From contig JAFSRN010000003.1 of assembly GCA_017446095.1 (NCBI GenBank), forward strand, positions 45,958-109,957: DNA of 64,000 nucleotides, given 5' to 3'. Shown here in pieces: positions 60,717-64,000 of this stretch (position 1 is its first letter; each line of letters begins with the position of its first letter). A program made the translations under genes and the position numbers. The notes beneath the pieces are model-generated. The model saw only the letters and a list, made by a program, of their open reading frames with translations, had not been told where the DNA came from and did no database searches. Source of the DNA: Eubacterium sp. Lineage in GTDB: Bacteria > Bacillota > Clostridia > Oscillospirales > Acutalibacteraceae.

Positions 60717-61819
60717 AGATAGCAGTTTTATCAAGTCATACACCATCTTTATTCTGGTTTCGCCTGGATATGATGCAAAGCTTTATTGATAAAGGGCACA
60801 AGGTTTACGCTCTCGGAAACGAGGCGGAAAGCGACTGGGCGGACAAGTTCGGCGAAAATGGTATTGTTTACAGGCAGATTTACGTTCAGCGTAACGGTAC
60901 AAACCCTGTTAAAGATTTGAAAAGCATTACTTCAATCAAGTCTGTGCTTGCGGAAATTATGCCGGACAAGATTTTTACATATCAGGCTAAAACGATTATT
61001 TACGGCACAATCGCTGCTAACAAGCTCGGAATTACCGAAGTGTATCCGCTGATTGCAGGGCTCGGCTCGCTGTTCTTAAATGATGACGCAAAAACAAAAG
61101 CGCTGCGTAAGATAATGCTTCTTGAGTATAAATACTCGATGAGAAAATGCCCACTGGTGTTTTTTCAGAATACCGACGACCTTAACACGTTTAAATCTGC
61201 AGGCGTGATAAATAAGCAGAAAACTTTGATTCTGCACGGCTCGGGCGTGAGCCTTGAAAAATTTACCGTTCAGCCAATGCCTGAGCAATTTGCTTTTCTT
61301 TGCATAAGCAGACTTATCAGGGACAAGGGAGTATATGAGTACTTGAAGGCTTGCGAGATTGTCAAAAAGAATAATCCCAATGTTCGCTTCTTGCTTGTCG
61401 GTCCATTTGACACAAACCCGAGCGCATTGAAAAAGAATGAACTTCAAGTTTTCATTGATAACGGTACTATAGAGTACTTTGGCGAACAGGCAGACGTTGT
61501 ACCGTACTATAAGCAGGCAAGCGTATATGTGCTTCCTTCATACAGAGAGGGTACGCCTAAAACGGTGCTTGAGGCTATGGCTTGCGGCAGGGCGGTTATT
61601 ACAACCGATGTTCCGGGCTGCAGGGAAACAGTTGACGATAACGTTAACGGTCTGTTAGTTCCTGCTAAAGATGTAGAAAAACTGGCTTTAGCAATGCAGT
61701 TTATGATTGATAACCCCGATGAAGTCTGCAGAATGGCTGCAAACGGCAGAAACAAAGCAGAAGAAGTGTTTGATGTAAACAAAATAAACGCGTCAATTTG
61801 CGACGCGATGAAATTATAA
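60713..61819 (+). CDS. GT4-family glycosyltransferase (PglA-like)
   Basis: A 368-residue GT-B enzyme. The N-terminal domain opens with [20 protein letters not shown], and the donor-binding EX7E block is [18 protein letters not shown]. The full pattern resembles PglA-like enzymes that add the second sugar to an undecaprenyl-diphosphate-linked sugar, which fits its place after the initiating transferase. The start overlaps the previous stop (ATGA). Confidence 0.9.
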   Translation: MKIAVLSSHTPSLFWFRLDMMQSFIDKGHKVYALGNEAESDWADKFGENGIVYRQIYVQRNGTNPVKDLKSITSIKSVLAEIMPDKIFTYQAKTIIYGTIAANKLGITEVYPLIAGLGSLFLNDDAKTKALRKIMLLEYKYSMRKCPLVFFQNTDDLNTFKSAGVINKQKTLILHGSGVSLEKFTVQPMPEQFAFLCISRLIRDKGVYEYLKACEIVKKNNPNVRFLLVGPFDTNPSALKKNELQVFIDNGTIEYFGEQADVVPYYKQASVYVLPSYREGTPKTVLEAMACGRAVITTDVPGCRETVDDNVNGLLVPAKDVEKLALAMQFMIDNPDEVCRMAANGRNKAEEVFDVNKINASICDAMKL

Positions 61820-61832
61820 GGCTGGAAATAAT

Positions 61833-63143
61833 ATGTCACTTTACGAAAAACTATTAGCAAAGGAAGAAAAATTATCACTTGTAGGTCTCGGCTACGTCGG
61901 TATGCCTATTGCAGTTGCTTTTGCAAGGAAGATTGACGTTATCGGATTTGACCTCAACAAAAAGAAGATTGACCTTTATAAAAGCGGTGTTGACCCGACT
62001 AACGAGGTCGGCGATGAGGTAATAAAGAATACCACGGTTGAGTTTACAGCCAATGAAACAAGGCTTCGCGAGGCTAAGTTCCATATTGTCGCTGTGCCGA
62101 CGCCGGTTAACGATGACCATACACCTGATTTAACTCCGGTTGAGGGGGCAAGCCGGATTGTCGGCAGAAACCTCACAAAGGGCTCAATCGTCGTTTTTGA
62201 GTCAACTGTGTATCCGGGCGTTACAGAGGATGTCTGCGTTCCGATTCTGGAACAGGAATCAGGACTTAAGTACGGCGTTGACTTCAAGGTTGGCTACTCG
62301 CCTGAACGTATTAACCCGGGCGACAAGGTGCATAGACTTGAAACTATTACCAAGATTGTTTCGGGTATGGATGAAGAAAGCCTTGATACAATTGCGAAGG
62401 TTTACGAGATTGTTGTTGAAGCAGGTGTTCACCGCGCGGAAAACATCAAGGTTGCCGAGGCTGCAAAGGTTATTGAAAACAGCCAGCGTGACATTAACAT
62501 TGCGTTTATGAACGAGCTTTCAATTATCTTTAACAAGATGGGTATTGATACGCAGTCCGTTCTCAAAGCAGCCGGCACTAAATGGAATTTCCTTAATTTC
62601 TATCCCGGACTTGTTGGCGGTCACTGCATCGGCGTAGACCCGTATTACCTTACATACAAGGCAGAAATGATGGGCTACCACAGCCAGATTATTCTTTCCG
62701 GCAGGCGCATCAACGACGATATGGGCAAGTATGTTGCTGAAAATGTTGTTAAAAAGCTAATTGCCGCGGACAAGCCTGTACGTAACGCAAAGGTTGCGAT
62801 ACTTGGATTTACGTTTAAGGAAAACTGCCCTGACACGAGAAACACAAAGATTATTGATATTGTCAGCGAACTTAAGGAATACGGTATCAGCCCTGTTATT
62901 GCCGACCCTGCTGCTGATGCTGACGAGGCAAAGTGGCTCTATGGCATTGAATTTGTTGACGTTGCTACTGTTAAAGATATGGATGCGGTTATTCTTGCAG
63001 TAGCGCACGATTGTTTTAAAGACTTGTCGATGGCTGACATCAAAAGCCTTTACGGTGCAGGCAAGAAGATAATGATTGATATAAAAGGTCTGCTTGATAG
63101 AAAAGAATACGAAACTGCAGGCTACGAATACTGGAGATTATAA
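61833..63143 (+). CDS. UDP-sugar 6-dehydrogenase (TviB/WbpA type)
   Basis: A 436-residue nucleotide-sugar dehydrogenase that oxidises the C6 alcohol of a UDP-sugar to a carboxylate with two NAD+. The NAD loop is [17 protein letters not shown], the middle domain has [19 protein letters not shown], and the catalytic Cys is in [27 protein letters not shown] is the UDP-binding end. It resembles the TviB/WbpA group acting on UDP-GlcNAc or UDP-GalNAc more than plain UDP-glucose dehydrogenase. So the glycan probably contains an N-acetylhexosaminuronic acid. Confidence 0.9.
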   Translation: MSLYEKLLAKEEKLSLVGLGYVGMPIAVAFARKIDVIGFDLNKKKIDLYKSGVDPTNEVGDEVIKNTTVEFTANETRLREAKFHIVAVPTPVNDDHTPDLTPVEGASRIVGRNLTKGSIVVFESTVYPGVTEDVCVPILEQESGLKYGVDFKVGYSPERINPGDKVHRLETITKIVSGMDEESLDTIAKVYEIVVEAGVHRAENIKVAEAAKVIENSQRDINIAFMNELSIIFNKMGIDTQSVLKAAGTKWNFLNFYPGLVGGHCIGVDPYYLTYKAEMMGYHSQIILSGRRINDDMGKYVAENVVKKLIAADKPVRNAKVAILGFTFKENCPDTRNTKIIDIVSELKEYGISPVIADPAADADEAKWLYGIEFVDVATVKDMDAVILAVAHDCFKDLSMADIKSLYGAGKKIMIDIKGLLDRKEYETAGYEYWRL

Positions 63144-63149
63144 CTTTTT

Positions 63150-64000
63150 ATGAGCAAAATTAAGTCACTAATTAAGCAAAACTTCTGGGGTAATTATCTT
63201 ATCAGTTGTTATCATATTGTTGCTTGCAAGGTAGCACCGGCTTTGATGAATGATGAAAAGGCGGTTAAGCGTTATTACAAAAAACGTTTTGGCAAGGAAC
63301 TTGATTTAAGTAATCCTCAAACTTTTGCTGAAAAGATAAACTGGTATAAGCTTAACAGTAATGACCCTCTGATGGTTCAATGCGCTGATAAGGTTGCAGT
63401 TCGCGATTATGTCAAAGATAAGGGATATGGCGATTGCCTTAACGAAGTATACGGCGTGTATGACAATGTTGATGATATTGACATTGATTCACTACCGAAG
63501 CAGTTTGTTATTAAAGCTGCTCACGGTAGCCATATGAACTACATTGTCAAGGATAAGGACAACTTTGACTGGAAACACGCTAAGCTTATGATGAAAACCT
63601 GGCTTCACCAGGACATTTACTGGAGTGGAAGAGAATGGGTATATAAAGATATCCCTAAAAGGATAATTGTTGAAAAGTATCTTGAAGATGAAACCGGCGA
63701 ACTAAGAGATTTTAAGTTTTTTTGCTTTCATGGACATATCGCCAATATCGAATACGATGCAGGTAGATTTGGTGAAACGCATTTCAGGAATTTTTATGAC
63801 AATTCCTCCAATTTATTAGACATTAATGACGGCGAATTTTATCCCGATTTAAGTTTAAAAAGAGTTCCTGTTAATAATGAAGTTTTTACACGTATGCAGG
63901 AGTTGGTAGCATGTCTTTCCGATTCATTTGAACATGCGCGTGTTGATTTGTATTGTGTTAATAATAAAATTTATTTTGGAGAAATAACTTTTTTTGATGG
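63150..64000 (+). CDS. TupA-like ATP-grasp protein, cut by window edge
   Basis: At least 283 residues, open to the right edge. It opens with MSKIKSLIKQNFWGNYL, followed by RYYKKRFGKELDLSNPQTFAEKINWYKL, VADKVAVRDYV-type text and QFVIKAAHGSHMN, which is the TupA-like ATP-grasp pattern. VEKYLEDETGELRDFKFFCFHG and the acidic C-terminal segment RVDLYCVNNKIYFGEITFF hold the metal/ATP residues. Family members join an amino acid or similar acid to polysaccharide (teichuronopeptide synthesis), which would fit a uronic-acid glycan from the gene before. GGAG lies rather far upstream (13 nt). Confidence 0.85.
   Translation, partial: MSKIKSLIKQNFWGNYLISCYHIVACKVAPALMNDEKAVKRYYKKRFGKELDLSNPQTFAEKINWYKLNSNDPLMVQCADKVAVRDYVKDKGYGDCLNEVYGVYDNVDDIDIDSLPKQFVIKAAHGSHMNYIVKDKDNFDWKHAKLMMKTWLHQDIYWSGREWVYKDIPKRIIVEKYLEDETGELRDFKFFCFHGHIANIEYDAGRFGETHFRNFYDNSSNLLDINDGEFYPDLSLKRVPVNNEVFTRMQELVACLSDSFEHARVDLYCVNNKIYFGEITFFD

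Noticed and set aside
1-64000. CRISPR arrays, insertion sequences, integrases, prophage genes
   Set aside because: Looked for on both strands; no regularly spaced repeats, transposase, recombinase or phage structural genes were found.

Overview
The window looks like chromosome of a spore-forming, anaerobic gut clostridium, most likely Oscillospiraceae/Ruminococcaceae. The grounds are a pyruvate:ferredoxin oxidoreductase gene, a dipicolinate synthase pair (endospores), Firmicute-type housekeeping genes (YfmF/YfmH pair, stand-alone CinA-C, ComEA/ComF, PotABCD), strong Shine-Dalgarno sites, many consensus TTGACA-N17-TATAAT promoters, a giant secreted protein with a glycoside hydrolase domain, and L-fucose catabolism. 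This placement is inference; there is no rRNA gene in the window.

Layout. 0-1.2 kb: end of porB and a tRNA-Leu(GAG) with a nearby copy of its own 3' end. 1.3-12.8 kb: one secreted protein of about 3772 residues with Ig-like repeats, a LamG-like domain and a complete GH43 active site. 12.9-19.5 kb: phosphodiesterase, yfmF-yfmH-lgt-folD and a CNNM/CorC-type membrane protein. 19.5-24.5 kb: an ECF sigma factor, a membrane-anchored putative anti-sigma factor, and two secreted proteins that repeat the anti-sigma factor's outer module, then a secreted GLUG/Fn3 protein. 24.5-28.1 kb: CinA-C and tRNA-Thr(CGT), followed by two displaced copies of the tRNA-Thr 3' end that bracket small cargo (VOC protein, HAD lipoprotein, nucleosidase). 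28.1-35.5 kb: flavodoxins, acetyltransferases, a methyltransferase, fucA-fucI, and a NUDIX-HAD fusion. 35.5-39.8 kb (minus): dehydrogenase-dehydrogenase-amidohydrolase-comEA-comF. 39.8-44.5 kb (minus): potABCD-gph.

44.6-64 kb is dominated by cell-surface polysaccharide work. Three separate MBOAT O-acyltransferase plus SGNH/DHHW-partner pairs and one acyltransferase-3 protein lie among dpaAB, murC-CYTH-FliB-like genes and an NhaD/ArsB-type transporter. A polysaccharide cluster (initiating phosphoglycosyl transferase, GT4, UDP-sugar dehydrogenase, TupA-like ATP-grasp protein) then runs off the right edge. The likely logic is that the right-hand cluster builds a uronic-acid-containing glycan and the MBOAT/SGNH pairs acetylate surface glycans.

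The observations most worth following are the sigma/anti-sigma system whose sensor ectodomain is duplicated as secreted proteins, the tandem tRNA-Thr 3'-end scars, the compositional mosaic inside the giant GH43 protein, and the triple MBOAT-SGNH set. I saw no CRISPR array, transposase, integrase or rRNA.
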